A stretch of DNA of 64,000 bases. It comes from Mycobacterium celatum. GTDB lineage: Bacteria; Actinomycetota; Actinomycetes; Mycobacteriales; Mycobacteriaceae. The stretch lies in contig NZ_LQOM01000014.1 of NCBI RefSeq assembly GCF_002101595.1, positions 1 to 64,000 of the forward strand, given 5' to 3'. Below, one piece after another: positions 38,638-47,564 of the stretch (the first letter of the stretch is position 1; every line of letters begins with the position of its first letter). The notes beneath the pieces are model-generated. The model was not told the DNA's origin, did not search any database, and saw only the letters and a program-made list of their open reading frames with translations. Position numbers and translations under genes: made by a program.

Positions 38638-39432
38638 ATGCGTCGGACCTGGATGCTCGCCTGTTTTCTGTCTTTGCTCCTGGTCGCGAGTCTGGTCGGG
38701 TGCAGCTCGAAATCCCCGTCCCCGTCGGCATCGAAGCCGTCGTCAACGCCGCCGCCCGCGCGCACCATCCTGGTGTTCGCCGCCGCGTCGCTGAAGCCGT
38801 CATTCACCCAGATCGGTGAGCGCTTCAAGACCGACAACCCCGGCACAAGCGTCGATTTCAACTTCGCGGGGTCCTCGGAGTTGGCCACGCAGCTGACCCA
38901 GGGCGCCTCCGCAGACGTCTTTGCATCGGCGGACACCGCACAGATGGACACCGTCGCCAGCGCCGGACTGCTCAACGGAACTCCGGTCAATTTCGCATCG
39001 AACACCTTGGTCATCGTCACCGCGCCGGGCAATCCGAAAAAGGTGGAGTCGTTCGCCGATCTCACCACACCGGGGCTGAGCGTGGTGGTGTGCCAGCAGC
39101 CGGTTCCCTGTGGAGCCGCGGCTCAACGCATCGAGGACAAGACGGGCGTGCACCTCAGCCCGGTCAGCGAGGAACCGAATGTGACCGACGTCCTGGGCAA
39201 GGTGACCACCGGGCAGGCCGACGCCGGGCTGGTCTACATCACTGACGCGGTGAACGCCGGCGACAAGGTCGCCGCGGTGAAGTTTCCGGAGTCCGCCGAC
39301 GCGGTGAACGTGTATCCGATCGGGGTGCTCAAGAAGGCACCGCAGGCCGCGCTGGCACAGAAGTTCGTCGACCTGGTGACCGGGGAAACCGGGCAGAAGA
39401 TCCTTGACCAGGCCGGATTCGCCAAGCCCTGA
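38638..39432 (+). CDS. modA: molybdate-binding lipoprotein
   Basis: A 264-residue periplasmic molybdate-binding lipoprotein. The signal MRRTWMLACFLSLLLVASLVGC has the lipobox LVGC with the lipidated Cys at 22, followed by a Ser/Pro-rich linker. The mature protein begins TILVFAAASLKPSFTQIGERF and carries the typical ModA blocks GSSELATQLTQGASADVFASADTAQMD and GLVYITDAVNAG. It captures molybdate or tungstate for the ModBC transporter for molybdenum-cofactor enzymes. modB begins nine bases after its stop. The promoter is in the 180-base gap shared with the divergent SDR gene; no ModE palindrome was recognised. Confidence 0.95.
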   Translation: MRRTWMLACFLSLLLVASLVGCSSKSPSPSASKPSSTPPPARTILVFAAASLKPSFTQIGERFKTDNPGTSVDFNFAGSSELATQLTQGASADVFASADTAQMDTVASAGLLNGTPVNFASNTLVIVTAPGNPKKVESFADLTTPGLSVVVCQQPVPCGAAAQRIEDKTGVHLSPVSEEPNVTDVLGKVTTGQADAGLVYITDAVNAGDKVAAVKFPESADAVNVYPIGVLKKAPQAALAQKFVDLVTGETGQKILDQAGFAKP

Positions 39433-39441
39433 CGAGCAGCG

Positions 39442-40236
39442 TTGAACGCGCCATCGGGACTGCCACGCTGGGTGTATCTCCCGGCCGCCGCGGGGATGGT
39501 GTTCGTCGCGCTGCCGCTTGTGGCGGTCGCGGTGAAGGTCGACTGGCCGCATTTCTGGTCGTTGATCACCAGCCCCTCGTCGCGGACGGCGCTGCTGCTG
39601 AGCATCAAGACCGCGGCCGCCAGCACTGCCTTGTGTGCGCTTCTGGGCGTGCCGATGGCGCTGGTGTTGGCGCGCAGCCGGGCGCGGCTGGTGCGATGGC
39701 TGCGACCGGTGATCCTGCTGCCGCTGGTGTTGCCGCCGGTGGTCGGGGGGATCGCGCTGCTGTACGCGTTCGGGCGGCTCGGGCTGATCGGGCGGTACCT
39801 GGACGCGGCGGGCATCACCATCGCGTTCACCACCACCGCTGTGGTGCTGGCGCAGACCTTCGTCTCACTGCCGTTTCTGGTGATCGCGCTGGAGGGCGCG
39901 GCCCGCACAGCGGGAGCCGACTATGAGGTGGTGGCGGCGACGCTCGGTGCTCGGCCAGGGACGGTGTGGTGGCGGGTGACGCTGCCGCTGCTGTTGCCAG
40001 GCCTGGTTTCGGGGGCAGTGCTGGCGTTTGCACGTTCGCTGGGGGAGTTCGGTGCGACGCTGACGTTCGCCGGCTCGCGGCAGGGCGTGACGCGGACGCT
40101 GCCGCTGGAGATCTATCTGCAGCGGGTCAGCGACGCCGACGCGGCGGTGGCCCTGTCGATTCTGTTGGTGGCGGTCGCGGCGGTCGTGGTCCTCGGGGTG
40201 GGCACCCGCCGGCTGACCGGAGCGGGCGCCGGATGA
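39442..40236 (+). CDS. modB: molybdate ABC transporter permease
   Basis: A 264-residue inner-membrane permease with about five to six hydrophobic helices and the ABC-permease EAA loop [37 protein letters not shown] (about 150-186). It pairs with ModC to import molybdate bound by ModA. A TTG start ([18 protein letters not shown]) is used; no closer ATG or GTG exists before the first helix. The stop overlaps the ATG of modC by four bases (ATGA), a classical coupled operon arrangement. Confidence 0.94.
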   Translation: MNAPSGLPRWVYLPAAAGMVFVALPLVAVAVKVDWPHFWSLITSPSSRTALLLSIKTAAASTALCALLGVPMALVLARSRARLVRWLRPVILLPLVLPPVVGGIALLYAFGRLGLIGRYLDAAGITIAFTTTAVVLAQTFVSLPFLVIALEGAARTAGADYEVVAATLGARPGTVWWRVTLPLLLPGLVSGAVLAFARSLGEFGATLTFAGSRQGVTRTLPLEIYLQRVSDADAAVALSILLVAVAAVVVLGVGTRRLTGAGAG

Positions 40237-41348
40237 CCGAATTGCAGCTTCGGGCCGTCGTCGCGGATCGCCAGCTGGACGTGCAGTTCTCGGTATTACC
40301 GGGCGAAGTGCTGGCGGTGCTGGGACCGAACGGGGCCGGCAAGTCGACCGCGTTGCATGTGATCGCGGGATTGGTGAGACCCGATGCGGGCCATGTCCGA
40401 CTGGGCGATCGCACCTTGACCGACACCGCGACGGGGCTGCATGTGGCGACCCATCAGCGCCGTGTCGGCCTGCTGCTTCAAGACCCGCTGCTCTTTCCAC
40501 ACATGAGCGTGGCGGCCAATGTGGCGTTCGGACCGCACAGCCGTCGCCGCCGATGGTGGGGGACGCGCGCAGCGGAGCGGGCATCGGCGATGCACTGGCT
40601 GCGCGAGGTGGGCGCCGAGCAATTGGCCGATCGCCGGCCGCGGCAGCTTTCCGGCGGCCAGGCCCAGCGGGTGGCGATCGCGCGGGCATTGGCCGCCGAA
40701 CCCGACGTGCTGCTGCTCGACGAGCCGCTGTCCGGTCTGGACGTCGCCGCGGCCGCCGGCATCCGTGCGCTGCTCCGCAAGATCGTCACCGGGGACGCAC
40801 GCGCCACCATCCTGGTGACCCACGACCTGCTCGACGTCGTCACCCTGGCCGATCGTGTGCTGGTGCTCGAGTCGGGCAAGATGGCCGAAATCGGTTCGGT
40901 GGCTGAGGTATTGGCCGCGCCGCGTAGCCATTTCGGCGCCCGCATCGCCGGGGTCAACCTGGTCAACGGAACGATCGGCGACGACGGCAGCCTCCGGGAC
41001 CGCGCGGGGAACCACTGGCACGGCCGGCTGGTCGACGAGCTTGCCGCCGGGCACGACGCTGTCGCGGTGTTCACCCCGGCGGCGGTGGCGGTATACCGGG
41101 ATCCGCCGCACGGCAGCCCCCGCAATACCGTCGAGCAGACTGTCGCCGAGCTGGACACCCGTGGACCCGCGGTCCGCGTGCGGGCTGCGGATCAACCGGA
41201 TGGCGCGCCCGGGCTGGCGGCCGACATCACGGCCGAGGCCGCAGCCGAACTGCGCTTGACTCCTGGCCAGTCCGTATGGTTCGCGGTCAAGGCTCAAGAG
41301 GTGGCGCTGTACGCCGCACCGGCGCACAGGCGGGCCGGGCCTGCATAA
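40233..41348 (+). CDS. modC: molybdate ABC transporter ATPase with TOBE domain
   Basis: A 371-residue ATPase. Walker [11 protein letters not shown] (about 30-39), ABC signature [15 protein letters not shown] (about 139-153), Walker [13 protein letters not shown] (about 159-170) and the switch His in [11 protein letters not shown]. Residues from about 245 form the molybdate-binding TOBE/Mop-like regulatory region ([12 protein letters not shown]..., [43 protein letters not shown]). It energises molybdate import and likely gives trans-inhibition by intracellular molybdate. It is the last gene of modABC; apa starts 72 bases on. Confidence 0.95.
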   Translation: MTELQLRAVVADRQLDVQFSVLPGEVLAVLGPNGAGKSTALHVIAGLVRPDAGHVRLGDRTLTDTATGLHVATHQRRVGLLLQDPLLFPHMSVAANVAFGPHSRRRRWWGTRAAERASAMHWLREVGAEQLADRRPRQLSGGQAQRVAIARALAAEPDVLLLDEPLSGLDVAAAAGIRALLRKIVTGDARATILVTHDLLDVVTLADRVLVLESGKMAEIGSVAEVLAAPRSHFGARIAGVNLVNGTIGDDGSLRDRAGNHWHGRLVDELAAGHDAVAVFTPAAVAVYRDPPHGSPRNTVEQTVAELDTRGPAVRVRAADQPDGAPGLAADITAEAAAELRLTPGQSVWFAVKAQEVALYAAPAHRRAGPA

Positions 41349-41420
41349 CAGCTGGCAAACAAATCACAATGTCAGCAATCCACACTTGCGTCACGGCTGT
41401 AACACGGTAGGTTCGTCGCC

Positions 41421-42461
41421 ATGAAGCAGGTGGACCCAACCTCGACACGTCCCAAGGCTTTCTGGGCAACGCTGGCAGTCGCCGCGGTAACCGGCGCCAG
41501 CGCCGCCACGATCGCATTTCCGGCAACGACAGCGAGCGCCGATCCGGCACCGCCGCCCGGCACGACCACGCCGGCGCCCCCGCCGCCAGCGGGTGCCAAC
41601 GCGGCACCCGACACCGCGCCCGGGCCGGCCGGGCCCAGCGCTGCGCCGCCGACGGCCGACCCCGTCGCCGCCCCGCCGGGAACCGACCCGAACGCGACGC
41701 CGCCGGTGGCCGACCCCAACGCACCCGAACCGGGACGCGTCGACAACCCGCCCGGCGGGTTCAGTTACGTCATTCCGGCCGGCTGGGTGGAATCGGATGC
41801 AACCCACCTCGACTACGGGTCCGCACTGTTGAGCAAGGAGACCGGCCCCCCGCCCGCGCCCGGCCAGCCGCCTGCGGTCGCCAACGACACCCGCATCGTC
41901 CTCGGCAAATTGGACCAAAAGCTTTACGCCAGCGCCGAAGCCGACAACACCAAGGCCGCGACACGGCTGGCTTCGGACATGGGTGAGTTCTTCATGCCCT
42001 ACCCGGGTACGCGGATCAACCAGGCGAGCACTCCGCTGGCCGGTAATGGCGTGTCCGGCAGCGCGTCGTACTACGAGGTGAAGTTCAGCGACGCCAGCAA
42101 GCCGAACGGCCAGATCTGGACTGGCGTGATCGGTCCGAGCAACCCGAACGCCGCGCAAGGTGCGCAAAAGCAGCGCTGGTTTGTGGTGTGGCTGGGTACC
42201 TCCAACGACCCGGTAGACCAAAACGCCGCCAAGGTGCTGGCCGAATCGGTCCGCCCGTTGACGACGCCGCCGCCCGCAGCGCCGGGCACAGCTCCCGCTC
42301 CCGGAGCACCGGCGGCACCGCCGCCCGCGGCGGGGGCACCTGCGGCGCCGGCACCCAATGCGCCGGCACCCAATGCACCGCAACAGCAGCCGGCTCCGGC
42401 TCCCGCCGGGGAACAAGGTCCCGTCACGACGTCCGCGACAGGAACCACGCGCACGGCGTGA
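41421..42461 (+). CDS. apa: Apa, alanine- and proline-rich secreted glycoprotein (MPT32)
   Basis: A 346-residue secreted protein with a signal peptide about 1-40 (cleavage ASA|DP). A proline/alanine-rich region (about 41-110), typical of O-mannosylation sites, is followed by a folded core (about 112-280: [65 protein letters not shown]) and a second Pro/Ala tail. Apa binds fibronectin and acts as an adhesin and immunodominant antigen (established). The two proline-rich segments explain the repetitive DNA at both ends; they are coding, not separate repeats. The start MKQVDPTST matches the family. Confidence 0.94.
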   Translation: MKQVDPTSTRPKAFWATLAVAAVTGASAATIAFPATTASADPAPPPGTTTPAPPPPAGANAAPDTAPGPAGPSAAPPTADPVAAPPGTDPNATPPVADPNAPEPGRVDNPPGGFSYVIPAGWVESDATHLDYGSALLSKETGPPPAPGQPPAVANDTRIVLGKLDQKLYASAEADNTKAATRLASDMGEFFMPYPGTRINQASTPLAGNGVSGSASYYEVKFSDASKPNGQIWTGVIGPSNPNAAQGAQKQRWFVVWLGTSNDPVDQNAAKVLAESVRPLTTPPPAAPGTAPAPGAPAAPPPAAGAPAAPAPNAPAPNAPQQQPAPAPAGEQGPVTTSATGTTRTA

Positions 42462-42490
42462 GTCGCGTCGACCGCGTCCACTATGGCCGA

Positions 42491-42512
42491 CGAATCGTTA
42501 CGCTGACGCGGT
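42491..42512 (+). promoter_or_regulatory. shared upstream motif, copy 1
   Basis: The 22 bases beginning CGAATCGTTACGCTGACG are identical to 42934-42955 and lie 76 bases upstream of the first YeaQ/YmgE-like gene. TGTATGG follows. Perfect conservation 440 bases apart, next to two paralogous genes, suggests a common promoter or operator kept by selection or recent duplication. Confidence 0.7.
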
Positions 42513-42588
42513 GTATGGAAGAGCAGTCCAGCAGCGGGCTCAACATCTCGCCGTCCTGCTTGCAGGCCAATAGTCAAAGGAGCTGGCC

Positions 42589-42867
42589 GTGGTCTTGCAC
42601 ATCATTTGGATGATCATCCTGGGCCTCATCGTGGGCGCGGTCGCGCGACTTATCGTTCCCGGCAGGCAATCGATGGGTTTGATCGCGACCGCAGTGCTCG
42701 GGATCGTGGGGGCCTACGTCGGCGGCACGCTGGGCAGCCTGGTGTTCCCGCCGCACCAGTTCGATATTCACCCGCCGATAAAACACTCGTTCTTGGGCGC
42801 GCTGGTCGGCGCGGTGATCCTGCTGTTGATCTACAAGTTCGCCACGTCGCGCACACGAACCCTTTAG
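42589..42867 (+). CDS. GlsB/YeaQ/YmgE family membrane protein, copy 1 (Rv1861-like)
   Basis: A 92-residue membrane protein with three hydrophobic helices: IIWMIILGLIVGAVARLIVPG, GLIATAVLGIVGAYVGGTLGSLVF and FLGALVGAVILLLIYKFATSR. It belongs to the transglycosylase-associated (YeaQ/YmgE, GlsB) family, which is general-stress induced in many bacteria but of unknown molecular function. The GTG start follows AAAGGAG with a seven-base spacer. A paralogue follows 150 bases downstream under the same 22-bp motif, so the pair may be co-induced. M. tuberculosis has one copy here (Rv1861) as I recall. Confidence 0.88.
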   Translation: MVLHIIWMIILGLIVGAVARLIVPGRQSMGLIATAVLGIVGAYVGGTLGSLVFPPHQFDIHPPIKHSFLGALVGAVILLLIYKFATSRTRTL

Positions 42868-42933
42868 TCACGCCAGTCCGTTCTGCGGCCCAGGTCGGCT
42901 TCAGTTAAGTCGACCCGTGTCCAATATTGCTGC

Positions 42934-42955
42934 CGAATCGTTACGCTGACGCGGT
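42934..42955 (+). promoter_or_regulatory. shared upstream motif, copy 2
   Basis: Identical over 22 bases to 42491-42512, followed by ATACC. It lies 59 bases upstream of the second YeaQ/YmgE-like gene. A short hairpin CCAGCG-GAAG-CGCTGG (42971-42986) sits between the motif and the ribosome site. Confidence 0.7.
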
Positions 42956-43014
42956 ATACCGAGTGAGAAGCCAGCGGAAGCGCTGGACTTGCCTGCGACA
43001 GCAAGGAGATCCGG

Positions 43015-43317
43015 ATGTACGTCACGGCAGCTACCGAATTCCTCGCCCGTTCAACGACACTGACCAGCGTCGGCTGGATCGGTTACATCATCATCGGTGC
43101 CATCGCGGGCTGGATCGCCGGCAAGATCGTCCGGGGCGGTGGCGCGGGCATCCTGATGAACATTGTGATCGGTATCGTTGGCGCGTTGATCGGCGGCTTC
43201 CTGCTCAGCTTTTTCGTCGACACCGCCTCCGGCGGGTGGTGGTTCACGTTGTTCACCGCCGTACTCGGCTCGGTGATCCTGCTGTGGATCGTCGGGCTCG
43301 TCCGCGGACGAGGCTAG
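43015..43317 (+). CDS. GlsB/YeaQ/YmgE family membrane protein, copy 2
   Basis: A 100-residue membrane protein. A polar 15-residue N-terminus precedes GWIGYIIIGAIAGWIAGKIVRGGGAGILMNIVIGIVGALIGGFLLSFF and WWFTLFTAVLGSVILLWIVGLVRGRG, the canonical GlsB/YeaQ pattern. The ATG has AAGGAGATCC upstream. It is more typical of the family than copy 1, particularly in the GWIAGKI-GGG-NIVIGIVGA stretch. The pair looks like an old duplication with diverged proteins but conserved upstream motif. Localisation is the inner membrane; the function is unknown beyond a stress link in other species. Confidence 0.88.
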   Translation: MYVTAATEFLARSTTLTSVGWIGYIIIGAIAGWIAGKIVRGGGAGILMNIVIGIVGALIGGFLLSFFVDTASGGWWFTLFTAVLGSVILLWIVGLVRGRG

Positions 43318-43382
43318 TCCGCTAACCCGTTGTGGCCGTGGCGGATCGGGCATCAGACAGTCCGTCGCGGCATGATGGAGTG

Positions 43383-44411
43383 ATGGCGTCCGAGCCGGCC
43401 TCCGCCACGATGAGCGCGTGGCGGGTACGCAAACCCGGCCCAATGAACTCCGGGCCGCTGGAACGGGTCACCACCGAGGTGCCGCGACCACAGCCATCGG
43501 AGCTGCTGGTGGCTGTGCGCGCCTGCGGGGTGTGTCGCACCGACCTGCATGTCACCGAGGGTGACCTGCCGGTGCACCGTGAGAGGGTGACGCCGGGGCA
43601 CGAGGTGGTGGGGGAAGTCGTCGAACTCGGAGCCGACGCCGGCGACGAATTCACCGTTGGTGACCGCGTCGGAATCGCCTGGCTGCGCCACACCTGCGGG
43701 GTTTGCAAGTATTGTCGTCGCGGCGACGAGAACCTGTGCCCGCAATCCCGCTACACGGGGTGGGATGAGGACGGCGGGTACGCCGAATTCGCCACGGTCC
43801 CTGTGGCTTTCGCTCATCACTTGCCAGGCGGCTACAGCGACTGCGAACTGGCGCCGCTGTTGTGCGCCGGCATCATCGGCTACCGCTCGCTGCTGCGCGC
43901 CGAGCTGCCGCCGGGCGGCCGACTCGGTCTGTACGGATTCGGCGGCAGTGCCCACATCACCGCACAGGTCGCGGTGGCGCAGGGCGCGGAGCTGCACGTG
44001 ATGACCCGCGGCGCCAAAGCACGCGAGCTGGCGCTGGAATTGGGCGCCGCCTCGGCGCAAGGCGCCGCCGACCCGCCGCCGGTACCGCTGGACGCGGCGA
44101 TTCTGTTTGCCCCGGTCGGCGAGCTGGTGCTGCCCGCGCTGGAGGCGCTGGATCGTGGCGGCACGCTTGCGATCGCCGGCATCCACCTCAGCGACATCCC
44201 GACCCTGAACTACCAGCGCCACCTCTTCCAGGAGCGCCAGATTCGCTCGGTGACCTCGAACACCCGCGCTGACGCCCGGGAATTCCTCGAGTTCGCCGGC
44301 CAGCATCACATAAATATCACCACGCCGGAATACCCACTCGGACAAGCCGATCGGGCGCTCACCGATCTCAGCGAGGGCCGCATCGCCGGCGCGGCGGTTC
44401 TGTTGGCGTAA
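43383..44411 (+). CDS. adhA: zinc-dependent alcohol dehydrogenase
   Basis: A 342-residue medium-chain zinc alcohol dehydrogenase. Catalytic zinc ligands Cys ([10 protein letters not shown], about 51) and His (PGHEVVGEV, about 72), and the structural zinc Cys set [15 protein letters not shown] (about 105-119). The NAD site [21 protein letters not shown] is at about 181-201. It oxidises alcohols or reduces aldehydes with NAD(P); the orthologue is Rv1862. The ATG has GGAG two bases upstream; an internal ATG at 43410 is another option. It is 65 bases from the YeaQ-like gene on the same strand and convergent with the CPBP gene. Confidence 0.92.
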   Translation: MASEPASATMSAWRVRKPGPMNSGPLERVTTEVPRPQPSELLVAVRACGVCRTDLHVTEGDLPVHRERVTPGHEVVGEVVELGADAGDEFTVGDRVGIAWLRHTCGVCKYCRRGDENLCPQSRYTGWDEDGGYAEFATVPVAFAHHLPGGYSDCELAPLLCAGIIGYRSLLRAELPPGGRLGLYGFGGSAHITAQVAVAQGAELHVMTRGAKARELALELGAASAQGAADPPPVPLDAAILFAPVGELVLPALEALDRGGTLAIAGIHLSDIPTLNYQRHLFQERQIRSVTSNTRADAREFLEFAGQHHINITTPEYPLGQADRALTDLSEGRIAGAAVLLA

Positions 44412-44417
44412 CCGCCC

Positions 44418-45164
44418 TCAGGTGGACAGCTGCCACACCAGCGCGGCGGCCAATGCGCCCAACCCGTTCAGCGACCAGTGCAATGCAATCGGCGCGATCA
44501 GGCTGCCGCTGCGCCGGCGCAACCAGCTGAACACAAAGCCCGCGGCGGCCGTCGCACACACGGCCAACGCCACGCCGACCAGCATGCCGACAATGCCGCC
44601 GCCGAACAGCCGGGTGAAGCCGACATTGCTGCTGGTCAGTCCCAACGACGTCGCGATGTGCCATAGCCCGAACAGCAGCGAGCCCGCCACCGCGACACCG
44701 CGAAATCCCCACGCCCGGTTCAATGCGCCGTGCAGCACGCCGCGAAACGCAAGCTCCTCCGGGATCACGGTTTGCAGCGGAATGATGATCATCGACGCGA
44801 TCAGCGCACCCGAGATCGTTGCGTAGTGGTTGTTCATGAACATCGGCCGGGTCAGCGGCAGCAGCACGCCGACCGCAATCACCGACGTCACCACTATCAC
44901 GGCGGCCAGCGCATATCCCACCCCGGCCCGCCAGTGTTCCCGACCGAGACCGAGCTCGGCCCAACCTAAACCGTCGCAGCGCAACAGGATTACCAGGCCG
45001 ATAGCGGCGGCCGGCACGGTGGCGACACCCGCCCACGGCGTGGTGAAGTGCGCGACCAGGTTGGTCAGCGCCAACACCACGACGACGACGGCGACGTCGA
45101 CGTACACCCGGAAGCGGTGCAACGCCGACAGCTGCACGGCCAGTGGGTGTGGTTCGGTGATCAC
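44418..45164 (-). CDS. CPBP-family intramembrane metalloprotease (Rv1863c-like)
   Basis: A 248-residue polytopic membrane protein of the CAAX protease/bacteriocin-processing (CPBP) family: motif 1 EELAFRGVLHGALNR (EExxxR at about 135-140) and motif 2 FGLWHIATSLG (about 165-175), with a further Asn/His region near the C-terminus (ALHWSLNGLGALAA). About six to seven hydrophobic helices. Substrates unknown; members include prenyl-protein proteases and anti-sigma-factor proteases. The gene starts four bases after the stop of the phosphoketolase gene on the same strand, so the two are cotranscribed, and it converges with adhA six bases away. Confidence 0.88.
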   Translation of the reverse strand: MITEPHPLAVQLSALHRFRVYVDVAVVVVVLALTNLVAHFTTPWAGVATVPAAAIGLVILLRCDGLGWAELGLGREHWRAGVGYALAAVIVVTSVIAVGVLLPLTRPMFMNNHYATISGALIASMIIIPLQTVIPEELAFRGVLHGALNRAWGFRGVAVAGSLLFGLWHIATSLGLTSSNVGFTRLFGGGIVGMLVGVALAVCATAAAGFVFSWLRRRSGSLIAPIALHWSLNGLGALAAALVWQLST

Positions 45165-45168
45165 TTCC

Positions 45169-47514
45169 CTAGGCTACCCAGGTCCATTGAGAGATCTCCG
45201 GGTCGTCCTCGCCGTGCTCCCGGGTGTAGCGGCGCGCGGCCAGCCGGGCGTCGGCCATCCGCTGTCGCAGCACGGCGGCGCGGTTAGCCAGCCCGTCGAC
45301 CCGGTCGATCACGTCCATCACCAGATGGAAGCGGTCGAGGTCGTTGAGCATCACCATGTCGAACGGTGTCGTGGTGGTGCCGCGCTCGTTGTACCCGCGC
45401 ACGTGCATGTGGTCGTGGTTCGCGCGCCGATACGTCAGCCGGTGGATCAGCCACGGATAGCCGTGGTAGGCGAAGATCACCGGCGTGTCGGTGCCGAACA
45501 GCGCGTCGAATTCGCTGTCGTGCAACCCGTGCGGATGCTCGGATTCCGGCTGCAGCCGCATGATGTCGACGACGTTGATCACCCGCACGGCCAGCTCAGG
45601 CAGCCCGCGGCGCAGGATGTCGGCGGCGGCCAGCGTCTCCAGCGTCGGAGTGTCTCCGGCGCAAGCCAATACGACGTCGGGCTCGGCGGTCGCGGTGCTG
45701 GCCCACTGCCAGATGCCCAGGCCGCGGGTGCAGTGCGCGATCGCCTCCCCCATGTTCAGGTAGGCCAGCGCGGGCTGCTTGCCGGCGACAATCACGTTGA
45801 CGTAGTCGCGGCTGCGCAGGCAGTGGTCGGCCACCGACAGCAGCGTGTTGCCGTCCGGCGGCAGGTAGACCCGCACGATCTCCGCGCGCTTGTTGGCCAC
45901 CAGGTCGATGAATCCGGGGTCCTGGTGCGAGGCACCGTTGTGGTCTTGGCGCCACACGTGCGAGGTCAGCAGGTAATTCAGCGACGCGATCGGGGCCCGC
46001 CACGGCAGCTCGCGGCAGGTCGCCAGCCACTTGGCGTGCTGATTGAACATCGAGTCGACGATGTGCACGAACGCCTCGTAGCAGTTGAACAGCCCGTGCC
46101 GGCCGGTCAGCAGGTAGCCCTCGAGCCAGCCCTGGCACAGGTGCTCGGAGAGCACCTCCATCACCCGCCCGTCGGCTGCCAGGTTCTCGTCGTCGGGCAG
46201 CGTGTCGGACAGCCACACCTTGCCGGCCGAGCCGTACACCGCGTCCAGTCGATTGGAGGCCGTCTCGTCGGGGCCCATCAGCCGGAACCGGTCGGGGTTG
46301 CGGACGATCACGTCGCGCAGGAAGGCGCCTAAAACCCTGGTGGCTTCATGGACGTGCGTACCGGGTGCCGAGACGTCCACCGCATAGTCGCGAAAATCCG
46401 GCAGGTCCAGGTCGTGCAGCAGCAGCCCGCCGTTGGCGTGCGGGTTAGCACTCATCCGGCGCTCACCACCGGGCGCCAGCGCGCGCAGCTCCGGACGCAG
46501 CCGACCGTCGTCGTCGAACAGCTCCTCCGGTCGGTAACTGCGTAACCAGTCCTCGAGTTGCGCGCGGTGGCGGGGGTTCTCGTGGGTTTCGGAGAGCGGT
46601 ACCTGATGCGAGCGCCAGGTGCCCTCGACCTGCTTGCCGTCGACTACCTCCGGCCCGGTCCAGCCTTTGGGGGTGCGCAGCACGATCATCGGCCACACCG
46701 GCCGCTCGGTGTTCGCGCCGCTGCGGGCGTCGTGCTGAATGGCCGCGATGTCGTCGAACGCGTCGTCGAGTGCGGCGGCCAGCTGCTGGTGCACGTTGGG
46801 GGGGTCATCTCCGGCGACGGTGATCGCTCGGTAGCCGTAGCCGCGCAGCAGCGCCTCGAGCTCGTCGTGCGGGATGCGGGCCAGCACGGTCGGGTTGGCG
46901 ATCTTGTAGCCGTTGAGGTGCAGGATCGGCAACACCGCGCCGTCGCGGGCCGGGTTGAGAAACTTGTTGGAATGCCAGCTGGCGGCCAGCGGCCCGGTTT
47001 CGGCTTCCCCGTCGCCGACCACGCAGGCCACCACCAAATCAGGGTTGTCGAAAGCTGCGCCGTACGCGTGGACCAGGGCATAACCCAGCTCGCCACCCTC
47101 GTGGATGGAGCCGGGCGTCTGCGCCGCCGCGTGACTGGGCACACCGCCGGGAAAAGAGAACTGGCGGAACAGCTTTCGCATCCCTTCCGCGTCTTCCTCG
47201 ATTCCGGTATACACCTCGCTGTAGGTGCCTTCCAGATACGCGTTGGCGACGAGCGCGGGGCCTCCGTGCCCGGGTCCGGTGATGAAGATCGCGTTGGCGT
47301 CGCGGGCGCGGATGACCCGGTTCAGGTGTGCGTAGATCAGGTTCAGCCCCGGGGTGGTGCCCCAGTGGCCAAGCAACCGCGGCTTGACGTGGTCGGGTGT
47401 CAGCGGCTCGCGCAGCAGCGGGTTGTCGAGCAGGTAGATCTGGCCGACCGAGAGGTAGTTCGCGGCGCGCCAGTAGGCGTCGACGAGGGCGAGTTCTTCG
47501 TCGGGGAGGCTCAT
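45169..47514 (-). CDS. xfp: xylulose-5-phosphate/fructose-6-phosphate phosphoketolase
   Basis: A 781-residue thiamine-diphosphate phosphoketolase splits xylulose 5-P or fructose 6-P with phosphate to acetyl-P and a C3 or C4 sugar phosphate. Family signatures: [19 protein letters not shown] (about 49-67), [17 protein letters not shown], the ThDP motif [22 protein letters not shown] (about 167-188), [10 protein letters not shown], and [20 protein letters not shown]. Full length. It is not present at this place in M. tuberculosis. No acetate kinase or phosphotransacetylase gene is adjacent; the downstream partner is a CPBP protease. It is divergent, by 50 bases, from the broken CoA-transferase gene. 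Confidence 0.95.
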   Translation of the reverse strand: MSLPDEELALVDAYWRAANYLSVGQIYLLDNPLLREPLTPDHVKPRLLGHWGTTPGLNLIYAHLNRVIRARDANAIFITGPGHGGPALVANAYLEGTYSEVYTGIEEDAEGMRKLFRQFSFPGGVPSHAAAQTPGSIHEGGELGYALVHAYGAAFDNPDLVVACVVGDGEAETGPLAASWHSNKFLNPARDGAVLPILHLNGYKIANPTVLARIPHDELEALLRGYGYRAITVAGDDPPNVHQQLAAALDDAFDDIAAIQHDARSGANTERPVWPMIVLRTPKGWTGPEVVDGKQVEGTWRSHQVPLSETHENPRHRAQLEDWLRSYRPEELFDDDGRLRPELRALAPGGERRMSANPHANGGLLLHDLDLPDFRDYAVDVSAPGTHVHEATRVLGAFLRDVIVRNPDRFRLMGPDETASNRLDAVYGSAGKVWLSDTLPDDENLAADGRVMEVLSEHLCQGWLEGYLLTGRHGLFNCYEAFVHIVDSMFNQHAKWLATCRELPWRAPIASLNYLLTSHVWRQDHNGASHQDPGFIDLVANKRAEIVRVYLPPDGNTLLSVADHCLRSRDYVNVIVAGKQPALAYLNMGEAIAHCTRGLGIWQWASTATAEPDVVLACAGDTPTLETLAAADILRRGLPELAVRVINVVDIMRLQPESEHPHGLHDSEFDALFGTDTPVIFAYHGYPWLIHRLTYRRANHDHMHVRGYNERGTTTTPFDMVMLNDLDRFHLVMDVIDRVDGLANRAAVLRQRMADARLAARRYTREHGEDDPEISQWTWVA

Positions 47515-47564
47515 CCGTCCGATTGTCCCGACGGTCGCGAAAACCCGCCAACTACGCTCAAGCC

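Noticed and set aside
41540..41760. Proline/alanine-rich repetitive DNA as a tandem repeat locus
   Set aside because: It is the coding sequence of the Apa linker; the repetition comes from amino-acid composition.
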